Part shown: in pieces, positions 42,302-52,912 of the stretch
Position numbering within the stretch: the first letter of the stretch is position 1
Layout of the letters: each line of letters starts with the position of its first letter
Assembly (NCBI GenBank): GCA_963753575.1
Contig: CAVWCR010000003.1
Span: 3,534,001-3,598,000, forward strand
From: VAZQ01 sp963753575
GTDB taxonomy: Bacteria > Pseudomonadota > Alphaproteobacteria > Rhizobiales > Xanthobacteraceae
DNA length: 64,000 bases
Reading direction: 5' to 3'
The notes under the pieces: model-generated
Database searches by the model: none
Told to the model about the DNA's origin: nothing
The model's input: only the letters and a program-made list of their open reading frames with translations
Made by a program: the position numbers and the translations under genes

Positions 42302-43396
42302 TCACGGCTCCGCCAACGTGAACTGCAGCAGCAGCGTGCGCTGCAGCGCGGAGAAATTGTCGTCCGAGATCAGGGTCAGTACAGTCTCGCCGCCCGGGCC
42401 GCGGTGGACGCTCAGCCCTTCCATATTGTCAATCGCGTAGCCGAGGTCGGCTTCGAGCAGCACCTGCCCGTCGACCAACGCAGCCGGCTGGACGTCGGCG
42501 AGCCTGATCCGGCGGATGCGGACGAACAGCCCCACGCTCCAGCTGAACTTGCGCTCGAGTACCAGCAGGTCGCCGGAGGGCAACAGCGCCGCGTCGCTGA
42601 TGTCGAAATCGGCGCTGCGCTTGACCGTGAACGAGCCCGGACGCGGCCCGCCGATCTGGAACGCCAGGTTATTGCCCGCGCGGTCGAGGCCGCGCTCTGA
42701 GATGGCGATGAGCGTGCCCCCAAGCGGCAGGCCGCGGGGCACGAACACCATCGCCTCAAGGCCCTTGTTGTTGGGCAGGCCGCGCACCGCCGGTGGAACA
42801 TTGATCGGCCGGGCGCGGGCCAGGAGGCCATCCTTGCCGAAATCGAGTTTGACGATGCGGTTGACGCGCTCGATACCGACATAAAGCGTACCGCCATCCT
42901 GCGCGATCAACTCCGTGTCATACCAGCCAATCGACGCGAGCGGGCGCCCGTTGAAGGCCAGTATCGGCGCCATCTGCGCATCCGCAATGCCGGCCGGGCG
43001 CGTGCCGTCGTAGACGATGCGCCCCTTAAGCCACCAGCCCTTGTCGCTCAGCGCGATGAAGCTCGATCCGTCCGGCTCCACCCGAATGGCGGAGAGGCCG
43101 CCGAACTGCTTGAACGGCGAAGTCAGAGCAATGCCGCCACGGAATTCGAGCAGACCGAACTGCCGGCGCGTAGGATCCACATGATAGAAGCCGTTGAGGC
43201 GCTCGGCCGAAATCTCGATTTGCGCCGGCGGATCGGGCGCACGCTGCGTCCAAGCGCTGCCGGGCAGCCCGAGAACCAGGAGGCCCAGCGCTAGCGCGCC
43301 AAATGCCCGCCGGTTGAGGCCGCAAGCGCGCGGTCGCGCTGCCGGCGAGCGCTGTGCGCTCACCTTCGTCAGCCTCTGCAAACGATGCGGAAGCAT
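42302..43396 (-). CDS. Esterase-like-activity-of-phytase family protein, exported
   Basis: The 364-residue protein has a positively charged start, a membrane segment (FGALALGLLVLGLPGSAW) and then a beta-propeller-like domain. FGGLSAIRVEPDGSSFIALSDKGWWLKG, GLEAMVFVPRGLPLGGTLIAISERGLD and NMEGLSVHRGPGGETVLTLISDDNFS match the phytase-like esterase family. Members are periplasmic or outer-membrane-associated; their substrates are uncertain. The ATG at 43396 is used; the open frame upstream is unlikely. It converges with the MBL gene. Confidence 0.85.
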   Translation of the reverse strand: MLPHRLQRLTKVSAQRSPAARPRACGLNRRAFGALALGLLVLGLPGSAWTQRAPDPPAQIEISAERLNGFYHVDPTRRQFGLLEFRGGIALTSPFKQFGGLSAIRVEPDGSSFIALSDKGWWLKGRIVYDGTRPAGIADAQMAPILAFNGRPLASIGWYDTELIAQDGGTLYVGIERVNRIVKLDFGKDGLLARARPINVPPAVRGLPNNKGLEAMVFVPRGLPLGGTLIAISERGLDRAGNNLAFQIGGPRPGSFTVKRSADFDISDAALLPSGDLLVLERKFSWSVGLFVRIRRIRLADVQPAALVDGQVLLEADLGYAIDNMEGLSVHRGPGGETVLTLISDDNFSALQRTLLLQFTLAEP

Positions 43397-43533
43397 TCCG
43401 CCTCCACTCCGGCTGGCGCCCCGGGATGAATGGATGTTTCTGCCGCTTTCACGGCAAGCACGCACACGTCAAGCCACCACGACGAAAGAACGGACCAACG
43501 CCCCGATATCCTGAGCTCAAACGCACCAATATA

Positions 43534-45484
43534 CTACGCCGGCCGCCGACCGGGCGGGTCGAGGAAGGTCGCGGACGCGCGCGACCAGCGATCGGGCCTG
43601 CGCACCGGCTTGTGGTCGGCTTCGGCCGCACTTGCCTGCTCGTCGAACAGCTCCGCGAGCTTGTCGGTCATGGCACCGCCCAGCTCCTCGGCATCCACGA
43701 TGGTGACTGCACGGCGATAGTAGCGCGTGACGTCGTGGCCGATGCCGATCGCGATCAACTCGACCGGGGAGCGCGTCTCGATCTCTTCGATCACCCAGCG
43801 CAGGTGACGCTCGAGATAATTGCCGGGATTGACCGAGAGCGTGGAGTCGTCGACCGGCGCGCCATCGGAAATCATCATCAGGATGCGGCGCTGCTCGCTG
43901 CGCGCGAGCAAGCGCTTGTGCGCCCAGTCCAGCGCCTCACCGTCGATGTTCTCCTTCAGCAGGCCCTCGCGCATCATCAGGCCGAGGTTCTTGCGGGCGC
44001 GCCGCCAGGGCGCATCGGCCGACTTGTAGATGATGTGGCGCAGGTCGTTGAGGCGGCCCGGATTGCCGGGCTTGCCGGCCGCGAGCCAGGCCTCGCGCGA
44101 CTGCCCGCCCTTCCAGGCGCGCGTGGTGAATCCTAAGATCTCGACCTTGACGCCGCAGCGCTCCAGCGTGCGCGCCAGGATGTCGGCGCAGGTCGCCGCC
44201 ACCGTAATCGGCCGGCCGCGCATCGAGCCGGAATTGTCCAAGAGCAGCGTCACCACCGTATCGCGGAACTTGGTGTCCTTCTCGCGCTTGAACGACAGCG
44301 GATGGAGCGGGTCGATGATCACCCGCGCGAGCCGCGCCGGGTCGAGCAGCCCCTCTTCGAGGTCGAACTCCCAGGCGCGGTTCTGCTGCGCCATCAGGCG
44401 CCGCTGCAGCCGGTTGGCGAGCCGCGCCACCACGCCCTGCAGATGCGAGAGCTGCTTGTCGAGATAGCTGCGCAGCCGCTCGAGCTCCTCCGGCTCGCAC
44501 AGGTCCTCGGCCGGCACGGTCTCGTCGAACTTGCCGATGAACGGATGATAGTCGGGACCGCGCGGCTCGTTGGCGCCATGCCGGCGCGGACGCCGCGGCT
44601 CGGCCGGCGCTTCGGCGTCGCCCATCTCGGCGTCGTCCGACATCTCAGCGGACAGCGCCTCGGAGGCTTCCGCAGTGCTGTCGGACATTTCCTCGCCGGA
44701 GACTTCGGCCTCGTCGACGCGCGCATCCGCGTCCTCGGACTGCTCGCCTTCGCCATCCTCGCCGGACTGGTCCTTGCGCTTGTCCTGATCGCCCTCGGCG
44801 CCTTCCTCGTCGTCGGCATCGGTCGAGCGGTCCTCGCCCATGTCGAGATCGTCAAGGAGATCATGCACCACGTCGCCGAAGCGAGCCTGGTTGTCGATCA
44901 GCTTCTCGAGCCGGTCGAGATTCTTGCCGGCGCGCGCCTCCAAGAGCGGACGCCAGAGATCGACCAGGCGGCGCGCTGCCGGCGGCGGCGTCATGCCGGT
45001 CAGCCGCTCGCGCACCAGCATGGCCAACGCCTCCTCGATGGGAGCGTCGGCACGATCGGAGATCTCGTCGAACTTGCCGCGATGGAAGCGGTCATCGATC
45101 ATGGCAGAGAGGTTCTTGGCGACACCTGACATGCGGCGCGCCCCAATCGCCTCCACGCGCGCCTGCTCGACCGCCTCAAATACGGCACGCGCGGTCTGGC
45201 CGCCGGGCACCAGCTTCCTGTGCACACCGGGATCATGGCAGGCGAGCTTGAGCGCGATCGAGTTCGGCATGCCCACGCACGATCGCGGCCTCGCCCAGCG
45301 TGAGCTTGCGCGCCGGCTCCGGCAGCCGGGCCTTGCCGCCGACCATGCCGGGGCGCTCGGCCGCAAAGCCGACCTCGAGGTCGGACTTGCGCGCGATCGC
45401 CCGCATGCAGCCCGTCACCGCGCGCTTGAACGGCTCGGTCGGGCTTTCCTTGGCGGCCGGTTTCGGCTTGCTGTTGGAGGACAT
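43534..45484 (-). CDS. cobT: Cobaltochelatase subunit CobT, with one apparent frameshift
   Basis: The first part (MSSNSKPKPAAKESPTEPFK to ARKLTLGEAAIVRGHA) and the rest (SIALKLACHDPGVHRKLVPG onward) are in different frames. They meet at 45260-45265, where GAGTTC replaces an expected GAGTC. Dropping one base gives RGHADSIALKLACHD, the conserved CobT sequence, and a 649-residue protein. The C-terminal von Willebrand-like domain holds the MIDAS motif LLLDNSGSMRGRP, with an acidic linker in the middle. CobT works with CobS and CobN to insert cobalt in aerobic B12 synthesis. The frameshift may be an artefact. Confidence 0.9.
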
Positions 45485-45515
45485 GGTCTCTCTGGCCAAC
45501 GCTCGTGCGGCTGCC

Positions 45516-46502
45516 TCAACTCAACGCCACGTTCACCGAGCTTTCCGGCAGCTCGACGCCGAAGCAGCGCTGATAGAACTCGGCCACGATCGGCCGCTCG
45601 AGCTCGTCGCACTTGTTCAGGAAGGTAAGCCGGAAGGCGAAGCCGACGTCCTTGAAGATGTCGGCGTTCTCCGCCCAGGTGATCACCGTGCGCGGGCTCA
45701 TGACGGTCGAGATGTCGCCGTTCATGAAGGCGTTGCGGGTAAGGTCGGCGACGCGCACCATCTTGTTGACGATGTCGCGGCCCGCATCGGTGCGGTAGTG
45801 ACGCGCCTTGGCGAGCACGATCTCGACCTCGTTGTCGTGCGGCAGATAGTTCAGCGTGGTGACGATCGACCAGCGATCCATCTGCGCCTGGTTGATCTGC
45901 TGCGTGCCGTGATAGAGGCCCGAGGTGTCGCCGAGCCCGACCGTGTTGGCGGTCGCGAACAGCCGGAACGCCGGATGCGGCTTGATCACGCGGCTCTGGT
46001 CGAGCAGCGTCAGTCGGCCGGACAATTCAAGGACCCGCTGGATCACGAACATCACGTCCGGGCGGCCAGCATCATATTCGTCGAAGCAGAGCGCCACATT
46101 GTGTTGATAGGCCCACGGCAGGATGCCGTCGCGGAACTCGGTCACCTGCATGCCGTCGCGGATCACGATGGCGTCCTTGCCGATCAGGTCGATACGGCTG
46201 ATGTGGCTGTCGAGGTTGACGCGCACGCACGGCCAATTGAGCCGCGCCGCCACCTGCTCGACGTGGGTCGACTTGCCGGTGCCGTGATAGCCCGAGATGA
46301 TGACGCGACGGTTATGCGCAAAGCCGGCGAGGATCGCGAGCGTCGTGGGACGATCGAAGCGATAGTCGGGATCGACGTCAGGCACATGCGGATCGGACTC
46401 GGAGTAGGCCGGCACTTCCATGTCACTGTCGATGCCGAAGACCTGCCTGATCGAGACCTTCATGTCGGGAAGGCCGGCGATTTCTTCTGTAGCGACGGTC
46501 AT
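45516..46502 (-). CDS. cobS: Cobaltochelatase AAA+ subunit CobS
   Basis: The 328-residue AAA+ ATPase has Walker A IISGYHGTGKSTHVEQVAARLNW, Walker B NVALCFDEYDAGRPDVMF and the sensor region FRLFATANTVGLGDTSGLYHG. It forms a ring with CobT that powers cobalt insertion by CobN, which is not in the window. The ATG at 46502 has GGAGG upstream. cobT follows 31 nt downstream in the same operon. Confidence 0.95.
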   Translation of the reverse strand: MTVATEEIAGLPDMKVSIRQVFGIDSDMEVPAYSESDPHVPDVDPDYRFDRPTTLAILAGFAHNRRVIISGYHGTGKSTHVEQVAARLNWPCVRVNLDSHISRIDLIGKDAIVIRDGMQVTEFRDGILPWAYQHNVALCFDEYDAGRPDVMFVIQRVLELSGRLTLLDQSRVIKPHPAFRLFATANTVGLGDTSGLYHGTQQINQAQMDRWSIVTTLNYLPHDNEVEIVLAKARHYRTDAGRDIVNKMVRVADLTRNAFMNGDISTVMSPRTVITWAENADIFKDVGFAFRLTFLNKCDELERPIVAEFYQRCFGVELPESSVNVALS

Positions 46503-46753
46503 TGATCCTCCGTGGTCTCGAAACACGCGAGACCCGACTTCAGTTCGAGTAATGCGGCTCGGAAAGCGCGCGACCTTACCAGAAACCGTTAAGGCTGCGA
46601 AACCCCCGCTCCGCTACACAATTCATATGCAATTTCAGCGGCTTGATTGCAATCCGGCGGCCCACAGAGCAGCCATGCCCCATGGTCCGCACCATGGCGC
46701 GCGGCGCGCCTTCCTGCAGGCTGTGGCCTGCTTCCTTCGCCGGGTCTGCTGCC

Positions 46754-47386
46754 TCAGCGGAAGCCGACGGACTTCAGATAGTTGTAGGCCTGGATGATTT
46801 CACGCAGCCGCTCCTCGGTCGAGCGGTCGCCGCCGTTGGCGTCCGGATGGTGGCGCTTCACCAGCATCTTGAAGCGCAGCTTGATCTCGGCCGTGGTCGC
46901 CCCCGGATCAAGCCCGAGGGCGTCGAGCGCCCGCCGCTCGGCATTGCGGATGACGCGGCTTTCGCGCCGGCGCAAGCGCTCGGCATCGGCCCGTGCGGCG
47001 TCCGCACCGAAATGGCGGAACAGATCAAGCGGGTCGTCGGCGTCGAAGTTGGGCTGGAAGCGTGCCGAATGGGATCGCGTGGCCGGCTTGCCACCGTTCA
47101 TACCCATCTTCCAGGTCGGGCGATGGCCGACGACCGCATCCTTCTGAAAGCGGGCGATGTCGTCGTCACTCATCCCGGCGAAGAAATTGTAGGAGTGGTT
47201 GTACTCGCGCACATGGCCGAGGCAGAAGCGCCAGTATTCGTTCTCGCGGTTGCGGCCCTTGGGGGCGCGATGGGTCGCGGCCCCGTTGCAGCCCGGCCAT
47301 TCACAGCACGGGTGCTCGGCGCGCAGCCGACGATCCTGGTCGGGCTTGACCCTTATGCGGTCGAAGAGGGGCGAGTTGCTGGACAT
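46754..47386 (-). CDS. J-domain protein (DnaJ-like), C-terminal J domain
   Basis: The 210-residue protein has an N-terminal Cys/His-containing region (CCEWPGCNGAATHRAP, with WRFCLGHV downstream), possibly a zinc site. The J domain is C-terminal: ALDALGLDPGATTAEIKLRFKMLVKRHHPDANGGD, with an intact HPD tripeptide, then EIIQAYNYLKSVGF. It is a co-chaperone that would stimulate a DnaK-type Hsp70. The neighbourhood with cobS downstream and bolA upstream is typical of Rhizobiales. The client is unknown. Confidence 0.9.
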   Translation of the reverse strand: MSSNSPLFDRIRVKPDQDRRLRAEHPCCEWPGCNGAATHRAPKGRNRENEYWRFCLGHVREYNHSYNFFAGMSDDDIARFQKDAVVGHRPTWKMGMNGGKPATRSHSARFQPNFDADDPLDLFRHFGADAARADAERLRRRESRVIRNAERRALDALGLDPGATTAEIKLRFKMLVKRHHPDANGGDRSTEERLREIIQAYNYLKSVGFR

Positions 47387-47602
47387 GACCGATCATTATG
47401 CGGATGTTGGGCCGCAACCTTCAAGTCTTGACAAAACCGATTGTGCTTCCCGGAACCGTTGCAAACAGCCGTTTTTTTTGACCTCCGCGCCCATTGGCTC
47501 GACTGTGCACGGTTTCCACAAATATCGAATGTGGTCACGATCACCTTTTCTAACAAAAAAATGACCGTTTCCGCCGGTCCTGAAAATGCTCTAATTCGTA
47601 CC

Positions 47603-47878
47603 ATGGCTACCCGCGACGCCATTTTGCAGAAGCTCACCGCCACCTTCGCGCCGGCAAGCCTCGACGTGGTCGACAAATCCCACCGGCACGAGGGTCATGC
47701 CGGCCATCGCCCGGGCGGCGAGACCCATTTTCGAGTTTATATCGTGTCGGATGCCTTCCGCGGAAAGAGCCGCCTCGAGCGCCATCGCATGGTAAACGAA
47801 ACGCTCGCTGCCGAGCTCAAGGGCGGCGTGCACGCACTCGCGATCCAAGCCTCTGCGCCCGGGGAGGGTGGGACCTGA
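47603..47878 (+). CDS. BolA-family protein
   Basis: The 91-residue protein reads MATRDAILQKLTATFAPASL, then VVDKSHRHEGHAGHRPGGETHFRVYIVS and GKSRLERHRMVNETLAAEL, the BolA fold with its conserved SHRH and RH residues. BolA proteins pair with monothiol glutaredoxins to handle iron-sulfur clusters, and some bind DNA. The ATG at 47603 is used; an in-frame ATG at 47561 is possible, neither with a strong RBS. It diverges from the J-domain gene across a 216-bp AT-rich gap that must hold both promoters. Confidence 0.9.
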   Translation: MATRDAILQKLTATFAPASLDVVDKSHRHEGHAGHRPGGETHFRVYIVSDAFRGKSRLERHRMVNETLAAELKGGVHALAIQASAPGEGGT

Positions 47879-47911
47879 CAGAGCGCCATGGCGCTGCCAT
47901 CTCCATCCGGC

Positions 47912-49022
47912 TCAGGACAGCATTGCGGGCGGCATCGCGTCGGAAGCGACGCTCGATCGCACCTGCCAGAACCGAATGATCCGCTGCGCCGCCGCGACCG
48001 ACAGGTTCGCAAAATCCCTCTTGGCGGTCTCGAAGGCAGGTTCCGAGGTCGCGCTTTGAGCGGGGGTCAATCGAACGACCGCTTTCGTGGCCGGCCAGCC
48101 TAGCCCGGCGGCTTTGCACGGGATCAGCAACCCGTCGATGCGGTTGCCTTGCATCAGCCGGTCGATGAGCTCAATCGGCGCAGAGCACAGGAACGCCAGG
48201 GCCGCGGCGGTCTTTTCAAATTGGTCTGCTTTGGCGAATTCCAGAATGGTGGCTTCGTCCAGCCTGCCGTCGGCCTGCAAGAGCCTCACACATTCAAGCG
48301 CCTCGGCATAGTCGCGCCCGGGACACTGGGCTTGCAGCTCGCGCGCGACCTTGTTCAGGGTCTGCGCCACGTCGGCGGCGGCCTCCGGCTGCAAAGCCAT
48401 GAGCCGCGTCTTCACGGTGGCCGTCGCCTTCGCGAGCAACTGGGCGAATAGTTGCGGTGGCAGGTCGGCGCGCCGCCCGGCCAGCTCCGCCAGTACGTCG
48501 TCGTGCTCGGCTCGCTTCACGAGCGTCGCGAAGCCGGTCTGCGAAAAGCGTGCGCCCGCGTTGACCGCGACGTTGCGAGTAACCTCATTGTTGCCGCGAT
48601 CGACCAGAACGTCGGTCACGATCTCATCGATCTCGGTCCGCTGCGATATGGCGATCAGATGGTCCTGGCTCTTCGCGCTCGCAATTTCAACCAGGTCGGG
48701 CGGCGTCAACTGCTTCGAATCCTTCAGGATCGGCCCAGCGACAATGATCTCGTCGTGGTTGGCGAGATGCCGAATGACTCCGACCGGAGCGGTCTCGACC
48801 GGCGCCAGCCGCTCACCGAGCTCGGCCAGCGCCCGGCTCTCGATATGTCCGATCAAACGCAGGAGCACGTCATCGAACAGCCCGATCTGCTCGGAATCAT
48901 ATTGATCCGCCTGAACTCAGGAACAGGTCGGTGATACGCCGCAGCGTCGCAATTCGACGGCCGCTCGAGCCGGATTGGATCGCCTCATCCAGCTCCGAGA
49001 TGAGGGAATGACTCATTCCCAT
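47912..49022 (-). CDS. DUF2336-domain protein (first copy), one apparent frameshift
   Basis: The sequence starts MGMSHSLISELDEAIQSGSS and runs to LFLSSGGS, then jumps frame to YDSEQIGLFDDVLLRLIGHI. The join lies near 48899-48905. Removing one base gives 369 residues, matching the 368-residue paralogue downstream almost position for position. The DUF2336 fold is helical repeats (HEAT-like, HLANHDEI/ILKDSK motifs). The break is 2-8 bp from an intact GAATC (48894). The family is largely alphaproteobacterial and of unknown function, with signalling proposed only from context in other genomes. Confidence 0.85.
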
Positions 49023-49243
49023 GGGATGCCCCCTTCTGGGCGACCGCAATGAAAAGCTAGGCCTATGCGATGCGAGCCTTGGGGGCATCGCCTCCCGTGG
49101 CGCCTTCGGCACCGGGTCAGCTTATGGTTGCGGAGTTAGGAATGGGTAAACCCCGGCGGCCCCTTGCCGCGCGAGACTGCCGCCGGTTTCGCCTCCGGAT
49201 GCCGATCCCGCGGACCGCCCAGAATCGGCCGCCAATCACCTGC

Positions 49244-50350
49244 TCAGGTCGGCAATTGGGTGGGCGGCACGCCACCGCTGACGCTCGATCGCACCTGCCA
49301 GAACCGCATAATCCGCTGCGCGGCGGCCACCGACAGATTGGTGAAATCCTTCTTGGCGGATTCGAACTCATCCTCCGACGTCGCAGTGTGAGCCGCGTTG
49401 AGCCGAATGATCGCCTTTGCGGTCGGCCAGCTCAGCCCGGCGGCCTTGCACGGGATCAAGAGCGCGTCCATGCGATTGCCCTGCATCAGGCGGTCGATGA
49501 TTTCGATCGGCGCGGTGCAACGCAGCGACAACGACGCCATCGCCTCCTCGAAACGGTTCGAGCGCGCAAACTCGAGCACCGCCGCTTCGGTCAGCTTGCC
49601 CTCGCGGTTCAGGAGCCGCACGAGGTGCTGAGCTTCGGTATAGTCGCGCTGCTCGACCTTCAGGTCGCGCGTGACCTTGTTGAGCGTCCGCAACAGCTCT
49701 TCCGCCTCCTCCGGCCGCAACGAAGCCATGAGCTTGGCCCGCACGGTTTCCGTCGCCTTCGCGAGCAGCTGCTCGAACAGCTGCGGGGGAATGTCGGCGC
49801 GCTTGCCAGTCAGTTCCGCCAGCACTTCATCCTGTTCGGCCCGTTTGACGAGAGTTGCAAAACCGGTCTGCGAGAATCGCGCCCCGGCGTTATCCGCGAC
49901 CTTGCGAGCGACTGCGCTATTGCCGCGGTCGACGAGGACGTCGGTGACCGTCTCATCAATCTCGGCGCGCTCCGATATCGCCAGCAAATGGTCCTGGCTC
50001 TGCTTGCGCGCGATCTCGACCAGGTCCGGCGACGACAGCCGTTTGGAATCTTTGAGTACCGGGCCGGCGACGGCAATCTCGTCGTGATTGGCAAGATGCC
50101 GGATCACGTCAATCGGCGCGGTCTCGATCGGCGCCAGCCGCTGGCCGAGTTCGGTCAGGGCCCGGCTCTCGATATGCCCGATCATGCGCATCAGCACGCC
50201 GTCGAACAGCTCGATCTGCGCGGGATCGTATTGGCCGGCGTGGCTCAGGAACAGGTCGGTGACGCGCCGCAGCGTCGCAATTCGCTTGTCGCTGGAGCTG
50301 GACTGGATCGCTGCATCCAACTCCATGATGAGCGACGGACTCGTTCCCAT
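49244..50350 (-). CDS. DUF2336-domain protein (second copy)
   Basis: The 368-residue protein starts MGTSPSLIMELDAAIQSSSS. It is closely related to the upstream copy through its whole length (RIATLRR-TDLFLS, IGHIESRAL-ELG-RLAP, HLANHDEI-VAGP, FSQTGFATLVKRAE). The tandem pair in the same direction implies duplication. DUF2336 is a helical domain of unknown function. The ATG at 50350 has GAAGGGG upstream. The second copy is intact, which supports the first being a real gene. Confidence 0.9.
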   Translation of the reverse strand: MGTSPSLIMELDAAIQSSSSDKRIATLRRVTDLFLSHAGQYDPAQIELFDGVLMRMIGHIESRALTELGQRLAPIETAPIDVIRHLANHDEIAVAGPVLKDSKRLSSPDLVEIARKQSQDHLLAISERAEIDETVTDVLVDRGNSAVARKVADNAGARFSQTGFATLVKRAEQDEVLAELTGKRADIPPQLFEQLLAKATETVRAKLMASLRPEEAEELLRTLNKVTRDLKVEQRDYTEAQHLVRLLNREGKLTEAAVLEFARSNRFEEAMASLSLRCTAPIEIIDRLMQGNRMDALLIPCKAAGLSWPTAKAIIRLNAAHTATSEDEFESAKKDFTNLSVAAAQRIMRFWQVRSSVSGGVPPTQLPT

Positions 50351-50498
50351 AGTGCCCCTTCGGGCGGTCGCAACATGAGGCCACGGACGACTTCAAGCGG
50401 CCAGAAAAGCTGAATTTCCGCCCACTTTTAGCACCCTACCATCGTACAATTGTGAGGTTAGAAATGCGTAAACCCCCGCGGGGGGTGCATCCCCCCGG

Positions 50499-51785
50499 TC
50501 AGGCGGCGATCGACGGCTTGCGGGAGAGCGGCGTGATACGCAACGCTGCGATGCGGTTCTTGTCGCGCCGCAAGACGCGAAACCGGAAGCCGTGAAAGGT
50601 AAAGGTCTGGCCGACCTCGGGGATCGAGCGCGCCTCATGGATCACCAGGCCCGCGATCGTGGTCGCCTCCGCGTCGGGCAAGCTCCAATCCATCACCCGG
50701 TTGAGGTCGCGGATCGGCACCCCGCCGTCGACATTGACCGAGCCGTCGGGCTGCGGGCGCACGCCTGGTACCGCCACGTCATGCTCATCCGTAATGTCGC
50801 CGACGATCTCCTCCAGGATGTCCTCGAGCGTCACCAGCCCCATCAGCTCGCCGTATTCGTCGACCACCAGCGCGAACGGCGTCTTGCGTCGGCGAAACGC
50901 CTTGATCTGCTCGGAGAGCGGCCGCACATCGGGCACGAACCAGGGCGGCCGTGCGATGCTCTTGACGTCGATCTTGCCGAGGTCGCCCTCGGCGTCGCGG
51001 ATCGCGCGCAACAGGTCCTTGGCGTGCAGGATGCCGGTAATGTTGTCGGGCTTGCCGCTCCAGAGCGGAATGCGCGTGACCGGCTTGGCGAGCGCGGCTT
51101 TCACCACTTCCTCGGGCGCCAGATCGGCACACACCGTGATCATCTCGGTGCGGTGGATCATAACGTCGGAGATGACGAGGTCGCGCAGGTCGAGCAGCCC
51201 GCCGAACATGTCGCGGTCGCTCTTTCCGACGCTGCCCTCGCGATGCAACAGGTCGACGGTGCCGCGCAGTTCCTCGTGCGCGGACAGATAGGTGTGACCG
51301 ACGCCAACCCGGAAGCCGACGAGACGCAGCACCCAGCGCACCAGCGCCTCGACGCCGACCAGCATTGGCCCGAGCAGGCGTACGAGCACCATGATCGGGC
51401 GTGCCACCAGGAGCGCCATGCGGTCGGGCGAATTGATCGCCACCGTCTTCGGCAGTACTTCGGTGAACACCACGACCAGGACCGTCATGATGATCGTCGC
51501 GTAGAGCACGCCGACGTCGCCGAACCACACGTAGAGAAGCCCGGTGGTCAGCGCGGAAGCCGCGATATTGGCGACGTTGTTGCCGGTCAGAATGGCGCCG
51601 ATCATCCGCTCGCGCGTCTTTGCCAGGCGATTGACGACGCCCGCGAGGACGTTGCCGTTCTTCTCCAGCTGCAGCATGCGCGCGCGCGAAAAGGCGGTGA
51701 GCGCGGTCTCGCTGCCCGAAAAGAAGAACGACAGCGCAAGACAGATCACGATGACGGCGAGAGAGATCAAATCTTCGGTCAACAT
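50499..51785 (-). CDS. CNNM/HlyC-CorC family transporter
   Basis: The 428-residue protein starts with a DUF21 membrane domain of three or four segments (ISLAVIVICLALSFFFSGSETAL, then VLYATIIMTVLVVVFTEVLPKTVAI). A CBS pair follows (VISDVMIHRTEMITV; FALVVDEYGELMGLVTLEDILEEIVGDI), then a CorC_HlyC domain (ATTIAGLVIHEARSIPEVGQTFTFHGFRFRVL, in segments). Members are magnesium/cobalt efflux or hemolysin-like proteins. It overlaps the aroB stop by 7 nt and belongs to the aro operon. Confidence 0.92.
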   Translation of the reverse strand: MLTEDLISLAVIVICLALSFFFSGSETALTAFSRARMLQLEKNGNVLAGVVNRLAKTRERMIGAILTGNNVANIAASALTTGLLYVWFGDVGVLYATIIMTVLVVVFTEVLPKTVAINSPDRMALLVARPIMVLVRLLGPMLVGVEALVRWVLRLVGFRVGVGHTYLSAHEELRGTVDLLHREGSVGKSDRDMFGGLLDLRDLVISDVMIHRTEMITVCADLAPEEVVKAALAKPVTRIPLWSGKPDNITGILHAKDLLRAIRDAEGDLGKIDVKSIARPPWFVPDVRPLSEQIKAFRRRKTPFALVVDEYGELMGLVTLEDILEEIVGDITDEHDVAVPGVRPQPDGSVNVDGGVPIRDLNRVMDWSLPDAEATTIAGLVIHEARSIPEVGQTFTFHGFRFRVLRRDKNRIAALRITPLSRKPSIAA

Positions 51786-52912
51786 CGCTCGGCGAGCTTT
51801 TCCTCGAGGAATGAGCGCACTTCCGCGGCCTCGACATCAGGCGCTATGAAGGCGCCGCCGATGCCGCGCGCCAGGATGAAGGTCAGCTTGCCGCGCTTGA
51901 CCTTCTTGTCCTGGCTGATCAGGTCCATCAGCCGGTCGGCATCCGGCAGGCCGCCGGCCACCTCGGATAGATGAGTGGGCAGGCCGACTGCCGCAAGATG
52001 GCGCTTGACGCGGTCGGCATCGGCGGCGGGCAAGAGCCCGCGCCGCGCCGAGAACGCAAACGCGCAGACCATGCCGAGCGCGATCGCTTCGCCATGCAGC
52101 AGACGATCCGAGAAGCCGGCGGCCGCCTCGAACGCATGCCCGAAGGTGTGGCCGAGATTGAGCAGCGCCCGCTCCCCGGTCTCGCGCTCGTCGCGCGCGA
52201 CCGTCAATGCCTTGGCCCGGCAGCTGACCGCGATCGCGTGCTCGCGCGCGGGGCCGCCGGCGAAGATCTCGCGCCAGCTGGTTTCAAGCCAGGCGAAGAA
52301 GGCGGCATCGCCGATCAGGCCGTACTTGGCGACCTCGGCATAACCGGAGCGGAATTCGCGCGCCGGCAGCGTGTCGAGCAGCGCGGTGTCGGCGACGACC
52401 AGCACCGGCTGATGAAACGCGCCGACCAGGTTCTTGCCGTGGCGGGAATCGATCGCGGTCTTGCCGCCGACCGAGGAATCGACCTGCGAAAGCAGCGTCG
52501 TCGGCACCTGCACGTAGTCAAGACCGCGGCGGACCACCGCGGCCGCGAACCCGGCGAGATCGCCCACAACACCGCCGCCGAGCGCAACCACGAGATCGCC
52601 GCGCTCGATGCGCGCCTCGATCAGCGCCTCGCAAACGCGCTCGAACACCGGGAAGCTCTTGGAGCCCTCGCCCGGCGGCACGATCACGGGCGCGGCGGCA
52701 CCGATGCCGTCGAGCGCGCCCTGCGCGGCCGGCAGGCAATGGCGCGCGACCGTTTCGTCGCTGACGATCACAATCCGGGCGCCCGGACGCAGCGCCGCGA
52801 TGCGCTGGCCGAGCGAGGCCACCACGCCACGCCCGATCACGATATCGTAGCTGCGCGCGCCGAGCGCGACATTGACGATGATGGGCTCGCCGGCCCGCAG
52901 CGGCGCCGTCAT
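51779..52912 (-). CDS. aroB: 3-dehydroquinate synthase
   Basis: The 377-residue enzyme has the NAD-binding motifs ERGDLVVALGGGVVGDLAGFAA, in segments, PTTLLSQVDSSVGGKTAID, and LLNLGHTFGHAFEAA with zinc ligands. It converts DAHP to 3-dehydroquinate in the shikimate pathway. Its ATG overlaps the aroK stop (ATGA) and its end overlaps the CNNM start, giving the operon aroK-aroB-CNNM transporter. Confidence 0.95.
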   Translation of the reverse strand: MTAPLRAGEPIIVNVALGARSYDIVIGRGVVASLGQRIAALRPGARIVIVSDETVARHCLPAAQGALDGIGAAAPVIVPPGEGSKSFPVFERVCEALIEARIERGDLVVALGGGVVGDLAGFAAAVVRRGLDYVQVPTTLLSQVDSSVGGKTAIDSRHGKNLVGAFHQPVLVVADTALLDTLPAREFRSGYAEVAKYGLIGDAAFFAWLETSWREIFAGGPAREHAIAVSCRAKALTVARDERETGERALLNLGHTFGHAFEAAAGFSDRLLHGEAIALGMVCAFAFSARRGLLPAADADRVKRHLAAVGLPTHLSEVAGGLPDADRLMDLISQDKKVKRGKLTFILARGIGGAFIAPDVEAAEVRSFLEEKLAERC

